Below, one piece after another: positions 7,886 to 15,853 of a stretch of DNA of 64,000 nt; within the stretch, counting starts at the first letter, position 1, and each line of letters opens with the position of its first letter. The notes below the pieces were generated by a model. The model saw only the letters and a list, made by a program, of their open reading frames with translations, was not told where the DNA came from and did not search any database. The position numbers and the translations under genes are program-made. Source of the DNA: Marinobacter nauticus (GTDB lineage: Bacteria; Pseudomonadota; Gammaproteobacteria; Enterobacterales; Shewanellaceae). The stretch covers positions 186,001-250,000 of the forward strand of contig NZ_JAHVJZ010000006.1 of NCBI RefSeq assembly GCF_019801015.1, in the 5' to 3' direction.

Positions 7886-10800
7886 TCGATTCCCACTCCT
7901 GCTGCTCAACCCGCTCCTGCAGCCAGAGGCAGCACGCTTCCGCATTCATCGGCCGGGCGTAGCGGAAGCCCTGCATACGGGCACAACCCTGCTGGCGCAG
8001 GAACGCTTCCTGCGCTGGCGTTTCCACTCCTTCTGCCACTACCTGAAGGCCCAGGTTCCGCCCCATATCCAGAATGCTTCGGGTGATGGCACCATTGCTC
8101 TGATTGCCGGGCAGATCGTGCACGAAAGAGCGATCGATCTTCAGGGAGTCCACCGCAAACTGACTGAGGTAAGCCAGCGACGAGTAGCCGGTGCCAAAGT
8201 CATCCACCGCCACAGCTACCCCAAGGGTTCGCAGCGCATGCAGGTGGCTTTGCGCGAGGCTGACCCGTTTCATCAGCACCCCTTCGGTGATCTCCAGGCA
8301 GAGTTGTGAGGCGGGCAGTCCGGTCTCCGTCAGCACCCGGGAAACAAAGTCCACGTAGTCGGGCTGATGGAAGTGACTGGCGGAAACGTTCACCGACAAC
8401 CGGATCCCGGCGCCCAGCCCCCACCGGACAAAGCTCTGACAGGCCTGGCGCAGGGCCCAGCGATCCAGCTTGACGATGATGCCGCTGGATTCCGCCAGAC
8501 TGATAAAGGTGTCGGGGGGCACCGGCCCGTTGTCTTCATCAAACCAGCGCAACAGCGCTTCAACGCCGATCACCCGGCCCCGCTCAAGATCCACCTGAGG
8601 CTGGTAATGCAGCTCCAGTCGATCGGCCTCCAAAGCCTGGCGCAGCGCATTTTCCAACTCCAGCTGGTAGGTGGCCTGGGCGTCCCGTTGACGGGTGAAG
8701 AAGCAGAACCGTCCCCGCCCCTCTTCCTTGGCGTGATACATCGCCAAATCGGCATGGCGGATAAGCGTTTCCGGCTGGGTTGCGTCCTGCGGATAACAGG
8801 CGATGCCCACGCTGGTCGAGACGTAAAAGAGCTGGCCATCCACTTCGAACGGCTCGGCGATGGCGCTGAGGATCCGCTGTGCCAGCCGCTCCAGCTCGGT
8901 GCGACTGCGACAGTCGCTGATCAACACAATGAATTCGTCGCCACCAAAGCGGCACAACAGCTGATCGTCCCCCATCAGGCCTTTCAGACGTTGGGCTGCC
9001 TGCACCAGCAAGCCATCACCGGTGGAGTGGCCATAGGTATCATTGATGTGCTTGAAGCGGTCGAGATCCAGGAACATCAGCGCCATGGGCTGGCCGGAGT
9101 GCACCCGGGATTCGATCATGCTGTTCAGGCGTGCATTGAACTGACTGCGGTTGGGCAGGCCGGTCAGCAGGTCGTAATCCGCCATCCGGCGAAGTTCGGT
9201 CTCGGCCCGTTTGCGCTCGGTAATATCGGAGAACAGCGCCACCAGATGACGGGCGTTGTCCCCCATAGGGCTGATATTGAGCCATACCGGTACGGTCTCT
9301 CCGCTGCTGCCCTGCAGCAGCACTTCACCCTGCCAGCTCGATTGCTCCCCAAGCAGGGTGTTCAGCTGGGGACCCTGCTCCTGATACCAGTAACGATGGA
9401 ATTGATCCCCCATCAGTCGGGCTCGGGGCGTTGCCAGAATCATCTCAGCCGCCGGGTTGCAGCCCTGCACCCGCAGCTGATTATCCAGAATCACCACCCC
9501 TTCAGCGGTGTTCTCAATCGCCTGGGCATAAAGACCGTGCTCCTCTTCCAGCCGTCGGTGCGCGGTCATATCCGTGTAGATCCCCACGACGCGACGAGCC
9601 TGGCCGTTACGCTCATCCCGGTCTACCGCTTTGCCCGCCGCCCAGATCCAGCGCCAGCGGCCCAGGTGGTCAGCCTGTCGATACTCGACGTCGTAGTGCT
9701 CAGACAGACCCAGATAGTGTTCGCGCCAGGCCCGCCAGACCCGCAGGCGATCGTCCGGGTGGATCGTCAGCTGGTTCATCTCCAGCAGACGTGGGGAGCC
9801 ATCTTCTCCCAGGCACTGCTGATGGTTGTCCAGACGGAAGCGGTTGCTGGCCTTATCCCACTCCCAGGTGTCCGAGCGGCCGGCACTGAGTGCCAGATGC
9901 AGACGCTGCTGGCTCTGACTCAATTCGGTATTGAACTGGCGGATCCGCTGTACCTGACGCTGTCGCTGCAAAAGGCCCAGCATCAGCAGAATCACCACCC
10001 CGGAGCCAGCCAGCGCCTTGACCGGCTCGCTCTGCCACCAATGCTGGTTGACGATAAAGGTCACCCGGCTTGGCACCGGTGACCACACGCCCTGGCTGAT
10101 GCCAAACAGTTCCAGCTCATAACGTCCCGGCTTCAGGCCACTGAAGGTCAATTGCCCCTGATGGGGAAAATCCACCAGCTCTCCGGTTGCGCCGTTGTAG
10201 TTGAGCCGGTAACGGAAATCTTTTGGGGTGTGATCCAGTTGCCGGTTACTGGCAAATTCCAATGCCAGCAGCTGGTAATCCGGTTCAATGGAGATGGGAC
10301 GGCCTTCCGGCTGCAGCCATAACTGTCGGTGGCCATCGAGGTAGTGCACCTCAAGGGATTCGATGATGGCACGGTCGTGCCGGGACACCGGAACCAACTC
10401 TTTGGGATCCACGGTGATCATTCCTTTGACGCCACCCAACATCAGCCCCAGCGCCGGGTCGTAAAACAGGGCGCCCTCGTTAAAGTCGTTCAGCGCGAGT
10501 CCGTCATAGATGCTGAGACCAAACAGCGAGTGCGCGTGAGGGTCCACCACCAGCAGTTGGTTGCTGCAGCCAATCATCATCTGCTGCTCGATGCTGGCAC
10601 CAAAGTAAGCGTTGTCGCAGTCGAGGTTCCACTGCTCGCTCAGGTGCCGAAACGCCTTCCAGCGCGGCTCGTAAAGCCACACACCCCGGCCGTAACTGCC
10701 AAACCAGAGACTGCCGTCATCCTGAGGGGCGAGAAAACCGACCGAGTGTTTGCGCTGGTCTACGGTTCTCGCCGACAGCACTTCGTTAAATCTGCCGTCT

Positions 10801-12272
10801 TGTTCCAGATAGGCCAGCAGGTTTTCACCGCCAAACCACAGCCGTCCATCCGGCCCACGAGCCAGGTTACGCACCCCGAGCAAAGGACTGCCATTGACCT
10901 CAAAACGCTCGCTGGTTAGGTTGTCCGGCCACCACCGGAACAGGTAGCGATCGGTCACGATCCAGACCTGTTCACCATCGGGGATCAGGTTATAGGCCAT
11001 GTGATTGTGCAGATCCGGCAGCCCTAACCCTTCCGCTCGCCTGGCCGTTCTGCCGATGAGATCGAGGTCATACAGTCCCTCTGTGGTGGCCACAAGCAGC
11101 CGGCTCTCCCCCAGGGGTAACAGCGCGAAGCTGGCGCCACTGTCTCTCATTCCCGGCAGGGGAATGGCACCGTGTTCACCGGTTTCGGTATTCACCCACT
11201 GCACCCCGCCATCGGCCGCCAGGTAGCGCATCGGGCCACGTGCGTGGATCCCCCAGACCATATCGTGATCCAGTTCCGGATAGGTTCGGGTGTTGATCTG
11301 CTCCTTCACAAATGGCGCAGTGTGGCGATAGCCCACCACCCCGTCGTAACTGCTGACCAGCCAGATCCGCCCCTGCGAATCGACCTTCGCCCCCACCAGG
11401 GATTCAATCCGGAAGGTGGACGGCAATGGCAGCGACACCTTTTGCGGCTCTGCAGCACCGGCAGGCCAATGGTACAAGGCACTCCGCCCCAGCAGCCACA
11501 GGCCTCCGGCACCGTCCGGATCGATGTCCCGGATCGGGGCAGCGAAAGTGGGCACATCGGCAACGGTTCCACTCTTCGGATCCAGCTCATAAAGCCCACT
11601 GTAACTGGCGAGCCAGAGGCGGCCCTGGCTGTCAGAGGCGATCCCTCTCAGCTCGCCGCGATCCGCAGGCCAAAGGTTATTGCGTGAATGGATCTGCCGC
11701 CCTTCCAGCCGCACCAGTTGCTGATGACTGACCGCCCAGAGCCGGTCTTCCGCGTCGCGATACAACTGACGCCAAAACTGCTCAGGTGGCAGAGTGCCAA
11801 CTTTGTCATAACGGGAAAGGTCCGGCGCGAGGCGGAACAGCACGCCATCCAGGGTGGTAAACCAGATGTTGCTGTGAACATCCTGATAGAAGCGGGTGGT
11901 GGTGGTGTGGGGAGGCAGGTCCAGCCGTTGGTTGAGCGATGTCGCTTCGTTGCCGGCCAGGTCCAGCAGGTAGAGGCTTTCATCGGTGGCCACCAGCATC
12001 TCCTGATGACTCAGCGGTAACAGCCCCTGAATAAAGGATTCATTGAACAGATGACGGCTGCCTTGCAGGTCAACCCGGCGCATCCGGCGATCGGTCAGAC
12101 GATACAGCCCATCTTCGGTACCGATCCAGATCAGGCCAGCACTGTCCTCGGCCAACGCCAACACCGATTGGTTCTGCAGCCCCTGCTGTGCATTGACCCA
12201 GCGCAATGCCGAAGCCGCGGCAGGCGCTCCGATCTGCAGCATAACCAACAGCAGCAGGAAAACGCGCATCAA
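7878..12272 (-). CDS. Membrane hybrid sensor: propeller repeats, Y_Y_Y, PAS, GGDEF and EAL domains
   Basis: A 1464-residue protein predicted to make or break cyclic di-GMP in response to a periplasmic signal. An N-terminal signal peptide (about 1-22) leads into a long periplasmic region built from two-component-regulator propeller repeats, seen as recurring GLIWIGTEDGLYRL, GRLWLASYSGLYEL and GSLWFGSYGRGVWLY strings. A Y_Y_Y-type beta domain precedes the transmembrane segment (about 748-768, GVVILLMLGLL). The cytoplasm holds two PAS domains (about 785-905 and 910-1030), a GGDEF domain with an intact RFGGDEF near 1107, and an EAL domain with EALLRW near 1239 plus DDFGTGYSS. Both output motifs look catalytically complete. 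Such Reg_prop sensors often read oligosaccharides (known for Bacteroides hybrids). The ligand here is unknown. Confidence 0.88.
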   Translation of the reverse strand: MMRVFLLLLVMLQIGAPAAASALRWVNAQQGLQNQSVLALAEDSAGLIWIGTEDGLYRLTDRRMRRVDLQGSRHLFNESFIQGLLPLSHQEMLVATDESLYLLDLAGNEATSLNQRLDLPPHTTTTRFYQDVHSNIWFTTLDGVLFRLAPDLSRYDKVGTLPPEQFWRQLYRDAEDRLWAVSHQQLVRLEGRQIHSRNNLWPADRGELRGIASDSQGRLWLASYSGLYELDPKSGTVADVPTFAAPIRDIDPDGAGGLWLLGRSALYHWPAGAAEPQKVSLPLPSTFRIESLVGAKVDSQGRIWLVSSYDGVVGYRHTAPFVKEQINTRTYPELDHDMVWGIHARGPMRYLAADGGVQWVNTETGEHGAIPLPGMRDSGASFALLPLGESRLLVATTEGLYDLDLIGRTARRAEGLGLPDLHNHMAYNLIPDGEQVWIVTDRYLFRWWPDNLTSERFEVNGSPLLGVRNLARGPDGRLWFGGENLLAYLEQDGRFNEVLSARTVDQRKHSVGFLAPQDDGSLWFGSYGRGVWLYEPRWKAFRHLSEQWNLDCDNAYFGASIEQQMMIGCSNQLLVVDPHAHSLFGLSIYDGLALNDFNEGALFYDPALGLMLGGVKGMITVDPKELVPVSRHDRAIIESLEVHYLDGHRQLWLQPEGRPISIEPDYQLLALEFASNRQLDHTPKDFRYRLNYNGATGELVDFPHQGQLTFSGLKPGRYELELFGISQGVWSPVPSRVTFIVNQHWWQSEPVKALAGSGVVILLMLGLLQRQRQVQRIRQFNTELSQSQQRLHLALSAGRSDTWEWDKASNRFRLDNHQQCLGEDGSPRLLEMNQLTIHPDDRLRVWRAWREHYLGLSEHYDVEYRQADHLGRWRWIWAAGKAVDRDERNGQARRVVGIYTDMTAHRRLEEEHGLYAQAIENTAEGVVILDNQLRVQGCNPAAEMILATPRARLMGDQFHRYWYQEQGPQLNTLLGEQSSWQGEVLLQGSSGETVPVWLNISPMGDNARHLVALFSDITERKRAETELRRMADYDLLTGLPNRSQFNARLNSMIESRVHSGQPMALMFLDLDRFKHINDTYGHSTGDGLLVQAAQRLKGLMGDDQLLCRFGGDEFIVLISDCRSRTELERLAQRILSAIAEPFEVDGQLFYVSTSVGIACYPQDATQPETLIRHADLAMYHAKEEGRGRFCFFTRQRDAQATYQLELENALRQALEADRLELHYQPQVDLERGRVIGVEALLRWFDEDNGPVPPDTFISLAESSGIIVKLDRWALRQACQSFVRWGLGAGIRLSVNVSASHFHQPDYVDFVSRVLTETGLPASQLCLEITEGVLMKRVSLAQSHLHALRTLGVAVAVDDFGTGYSSLAYLSQFAVDSLKIDRSFVHDLPGNQSNGAITRSILDMGRNLGLQVVAEGVETPAQEAFLRQQGCARMQGFRYARPMNAEACCLWLQERVEQQEWESIS

Positions 12273-12352
12273 CCCCTATCCCTTATTCTTTTTGTTCTTA
12301 TCTCAGCCGTACTCTACGGGATTCAAACAAAAAGTTCACCGGCTCACACAAA

Positions 12353-12380
12353 GAAGGCGGCCCTGAGGCCGCCTTTTCTT
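12353..12380. terminator. Terminator downstream of lpdA
   Basis: Seven-base stem GGCGGCC / GGCCGCC (12356-12373) with a four-base loop and T-rich flanks on both strands. It ends the pdh operon 20 bases after lpdA. Confidence 0.75.
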
Positions 12381-12395
12381 CTATCGCTCAAAGAA

Positions 12396-13823
12396 TCACT
12401 TCTTTTTCGCTTTCGGGTTGGGCAGGTCGGTGATGGAACCTTCATACACTTCCGCCGCCAGACCCACGGACTCGTGCAGAGTCGGGTGGGCGTGGATGGT
12501 CAGCGCGATGTCTTCGGCGTCACAGCCCATCTCAATGGCCAGACCGATTTCGCCCAGCAGCTCACCCGCGTTGGTACCGGCTACGGCACCACCGATAACA
12601 CGGTGAGTGTCTTTGTCGAAGATCAGCTTGGTCATGCCGTCAGAGGCGTCAGAGGCGATAGCACGACCACTGGCCGCCCACGGGAAGGTGGCGGTTTCGT
12701 AGTTGATGCCCTGCTCTTTCGCTTCTTTCTCGGTCAGGCCTACCCAGGCAATTTCCGGATCGGTGTAGGCGATGGAGGGGATCACTTTCGGGTCGAAGTA
12801 GTGCTTCTTACCGGCAATCACCTCAGCGGCCACATGGCCTTCGTGCACGCCTTTGTGTGCCAGCATCGGCTGACCCACGATGTCACCAATGGCGTAGATG
12901 TGCGGCACGTTGGTGCGCATCTGCTTATCAACGTTGATAAAGCCACGCTCATCCACGTTCACACCGGCGTTTTCAGCGGCCAGCAGTTTGCCGTTCGGCG
13001 CGCGGCCAATGGCCACCAGTACGGCGTCATAGCGCTGAGCTTCGGCCGGCGCTTTCTTGCCTTCCATGGAGACGTAGATGCCGTCTTCCTTGGCTTCTAC
13101 CGCAGTCACTTTGGTCTGCAGCATAAAGTTGAACTTCTTGCCCATGCGCTTGGTGAACACGCGCACCACGTCTTTGTCCGCGGCGGGGATCACCTGATCA
13201 AGCATCTCGACAACGTCCACTTCAGAGCCCAGTGCTTTGTACACGGTGCCCATCTCGAGGCCGATGATGCCGCCACCCATGATAAGCAGGCGGCCAGGGA
13301 CTTCTTTCAGCTCCAGCGCGTCGGTGGAGTCCCAGATGCGCGGGTCTTCATGAGGAATAAAGGGCAGTTCGATCGGACGGGAACCGGCCGCGATGATGGC
13401 GTTGTCGAACTTCACGGTGGTAACGCTGCCGTCTTCACCGGTTACATCGATGCTGTTGGCGCCGGTGAACTGGCCTTTGCCGTTCACGACTTTCACTTTG
13501 CGCATCTTGGCCATGCCGCCCAGACCACCGGTCAGCTGACCGATAACCTTCTCTTTGTGGGCACGGATCTTATCCAGATCGATGTTCGGCTCACCGAAGG
13601 TCACACCGTGATCCGCCATGACCTTGGCTTCGTCGATCACTTTGGCGATGTGGAGCAGGGCTTTGGAGGGGATGCAGCCCACGTTCAGACAGACACCGCC
13701 CAGGGTGCTGTAACGCTCGATGATGACGGTTTCCAGGCCGAGGTCAGCCGCACGGAAAGCGGCGGAGTAACCTGCAGGGCCAGCGCCGAGTACGACGACC
13801 TGAGTCTTGATCTCGTTGCTCAT
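12396..13823 (-). CDS. lpdA: Dihydrolipoamide dehydrogenase (E3)
   Basis: FAD enzyme that reoxidises the lipoyl groups of the pyruvate and 2-oxoglutarate dehydrogenase complexes and passes electrons to NAD+. It has 475 residues, the normal length. The FAD-binding GAGPAGYSAA lies at 13-22, and the redox disulfide is GGVCLNVGC with Cys45 and Cys50. The NAD-binding GGGIIGLEMG is in the middle, and the catalytic HAHPTLHE is near the C-terminus. The start at MSNEIKTQ was chosen because AGAGGAA is six bases upstream. It is last in pdhR-aceE-aceF-lpdA, and a hairpin in the 114-base gap after aceF may let it be expressed separately. Confidence 0.97.
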   Translation of the reverse strand: MSNEIKTQVVVLGAGPAGYSAAFRAADLGLETVIIERYSTLGGVCLNVGCIPSKALLHIAKVIDEAKVMADHGVTFGEPNIDLDKIRAHKEKVIGQLTGGLGGMAKMRKVKVVNGKGQFTGANSIDVTGEDGSVTTVKFDNAIIAAGSRPIELPFIPHEDPRIWDSTDALELKEVPGRLLIMGGGIIGLEMGTVYKALGSEVDVVEMLDQVIPAADKDVVRVFTKRMGKKFNFMLQTKVTAVEAKEDGIYVSMEGKKAPAEAQRYDAVLVAIGRAPNGKLLAAENAGVNVDERGFINVDKQMRTNVPHIYAIGDIVGQPMLAHKGVHEGHVAAEVIAGKKHYFDPKVIPSIAYTDPEIAWVGLTEKEAKEQGINYETATFPWAASGRAIASDASDGMTKLIFDKDTHRVIGGAVAGTNAGELLGEIGLAIEMGCDAEDIALTIHAHPTLHESVGLAAEVYEGSITDLPNPKAKKK

Positions 13824-13895
13824 GATGTTCCTCTGATTATTCTGTATTCCGTTGGGGGCGTGCGGCATTGTACTGCCGCCCCCCATCAAACAAAA

Positions 13896-13932
13896 GGGAA
13901 AACAAAAGGCCGATCACATAAACCGGCCTTAT
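13896..13932 (-). terminator. Hairpin with T-rich tail between aceF and lpdA (intra-operon attenuator)
   Basis: Reading the minus strand, AAGGCCG and CGGCCTT (13906-13930) pair around an eleven-base loop and are followed by TTGTTTT. It starts eight bases past the aceF stop and could reduce read-through into lpdA. Confidence 0.5.
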
Positions 13933-13937
13933 GGGAG

Positions 13938-15839
13938 TTACAGCACTAACTTGCGGATGTCAGACAGGTAACCGGCCAGCGTGCTGGAGAAGCGCGCGCC
14001 ATCGGCACCGTCGATAACCCGGTGGTCGTAGGAGAGAGACAGCGGCAGCATCAGACGCGGCGCAAACTCTTTGCCATTCCACTTGGGTTTCATCTCGGAC
14101 TTGGACACCCCAAGGATGGCCACTTCCGGTGCATTGACGATGGGGGTAAAGGCGGTACCACCGATGCCACCGAGGCTGGAGATGGTAAAGCAACCACCCT
14201 GCATGTCGGAGGCGGTCAGCTTGCCGGAGCGGGCCTTCTTGGAGATCGCCAGCAGCTCTTCAGACAGCTCGTAGATCCCCTTCTTGTTCACGTCACGCAC
14301 CACCGGCACAACCAGACCGTTCGGGGTGTCTACGGCAACGCCGATGTGAATGTACTTCTTCAGCACCACACTCTCGCCGTCCTCGGACAGGGAGCTGTTG
14401 AACTGAGGCAGGTCCGCCAGGGTTTTGGCTACCGCTTTGAGGATGAACACCAGCGGCGTGATCTTGAAGCCCAGCTCCTGCTTGGCCACCACCGCGTTCT
14501 GCTCCTTACGGAACGCTTCAACGTCGGTAATGTCCGCTTCGTCAAACTGAGTCACGTGCGGGATCATCGCCCAGTTACGTGCCAGGTTGGCGCCGGAAAT
14601 CTTTTTGATGCGGGACAGCGGCTGAACTTCCACTTCACCAAATTTGGCAAAGTCGACCTTCGGCCACGGCAGCAGATCCAGACCACCGCCGTGCTTGCCA
14701 GCCGGGGCCACAGCACCGGACTGAACCTGCGCCAGCGCCGCTTTCACGTAGCTGTGCACGTCCTCTTTGAGGATGCGGGTCTTACGGCCGGTGCCTTTCA
14801 CCTTGGAGAGGTCAACACCCAGCTCGCGGGCCATACGGCGAATCACCGGAGTGGCATAGGCGTAGGCGCTGTTCTCAATAAAGCCGGTGGCGGTTTCTAC
14901 CGAGGCCACCTGCGCAGAGTCTGCCGGTGCAGAGGGCGCAGGCTTACGCACTTCAGGAGCCGTCTGAACCGGAGCCGGCGCGGCCGCAGACGGGGCAGCC
15001 GGGGCGGCAGAAGCCACTTCAAATGTCATGATCACGGAGCCGGTGGAAACCTTGTCACCGACGTTGATGCTGATGGACTTCACGGTGCCGGCAAACGGCG
15101 CCGGAACTTCCATGGAGGCCTTGTCACCTTCAACGGTGATCAGCGGTTGTTCGTCACTGACACGATCACCCACGGCCACCAGCAGTTCGGTCACTTCCAC
15201 TTCGTCGCCACCGATGTCCGGCACCGCAACGGTTTTCACTTCCACACCGCCAGCGGCAGGCGCGGCGGCTTCGGCAGCCGGAGCCACAGCAACCGGCGCA
15301 GAGCCCGCCACTTCAAACTCCATGATCACGGAGCCGGTGGAGACCTTATCGCCCACGTTGATGCTGATGGATTTCACGGTGCCGGCAAACGGTGCAGGCA
15401 CTTCCATGGAGGCCTTGTCGCCCTCCACAGTGATCAGCGGCTGCTCTTCCGCCACCACATCGCCCACCTTCACCAGCAGCTCGGTCACGTCCACTTCGTC
15501 GCCACCGATGTCCGGTACGGCCACGGCCTGTACGCTCGCTGCCGCAGCCGGAGCAGCGGCCGGCTCTGCAACCGCTTGTGCCGGTGCTTCTGCTGCCGGG
15601 GCCGCACCCTCGGCATCAAACACCATGATCAGTGAACCGGTTGCCACCTTGTCGCCGACGGCAACTTTGATCTCTTTCACCACGCCAGCCGCACTGGCGG
15701 GTACCTCCATGGAGGCTTTATCGCCCTCCACGGAGATCAGGGATTGTTCCTCTTCGACGCGATCCCCCACCTTCACCAGGATCTCGGTCACTTCGACCTC
15801 ATCGGCACCAATATCGGGTACGTTGATTTCAATAGTCAT
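13938..15839 (-). CDS. aceF: Pyruvate dehydrogenase E2, dihydrolipoamide acetyltransferase with three lipoyl domains
   Basis: Core subunit of the pyruvate dehydrogenase complex, moving acetyl groups from E1 to CoA. The protein has 633 residues. Three lipoyl domains each carry GDKASMEVP, with lipoylated Lys41, Lys142 and Lys240, joined by Ala/Pro-rich swinging linkers. A peripheral-subunit-binding domain follows (about 325-365, [16 protein letters not shown]), and then the catalytic domain with HRVIDG at His606 and Asp610. Lipoyl domains 2 and 3 are identical over 40 residues. It starts 14 bases after aceE and is clearly co-transcribed. Confidence 0.97.
   Translation of the reverse strand: MTIEINVPDIGADEVEVTEILVKVGDRVEEEQSLISVEGDKASMEVPASAAGVVKEIKVAVGDKVATGSLIMVFDAEGAAPAAEAPAQAVAEPAAAPAAAASVQAVAVPDIGGDEVDVTELLVKVGDVVAEEQPLITVEGDKASMEVPAPFAGTVKSISINVGDKVSTGSVIMEFEVAGSAPVAVAPAAEAAAPAAGGVEVKTVAVPDIGGDEVEVTELLVAVGDRVSDEQPLITVEGDKASMEVPAPFAGTVKSISINVGDKVSTGSVIMTFEVASAAPAAPSAAAPAPVQTAPEVRKPAPSAPADSAQVASVETATGFIENSAYAYATPVIRRMARELGVDLSKVKGTGRKTRILKEDVHSYVKAALAQVQSGAVAPAGKHGGGLDLLPWPKVDFAKFGEVEVQPLSRIKKISGANLARNWAMIPHVTQFDEADITDVEAFRKEQNAVVAKQELGFKITPLVFILKAVAKTLADLPQFNSSLSEDGESVVLKKYIHIGVAVDTPNGLVVPVVRDVNKKGIYELSEELLAISKKARSGKLTASDMQGGCFTISSLGGIGGTAFTPIVNAPEVAILGVSKSEMKPKWNGKEFAPRLMLPLSLSYDHRVIDGADGARFSSTLAGYLSDIRKLVL
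15027..15440 (-). repeat. Direct repeat of about 120 bases encoding lipoyl domains 2 and 3 of AceF
   Basis: 15027-15146 and 15321-15440 encode the same 40 residues ([15 protein letters not shown] onwards) with only scattered, mostly third-base differences. The first lipoyl domain has diverged more. This pattern points to duplication kept similar by gene conversion or selection. Confidence 0.85.
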
Positions 15840-15853
15840 AAGTCAGCAATCTC

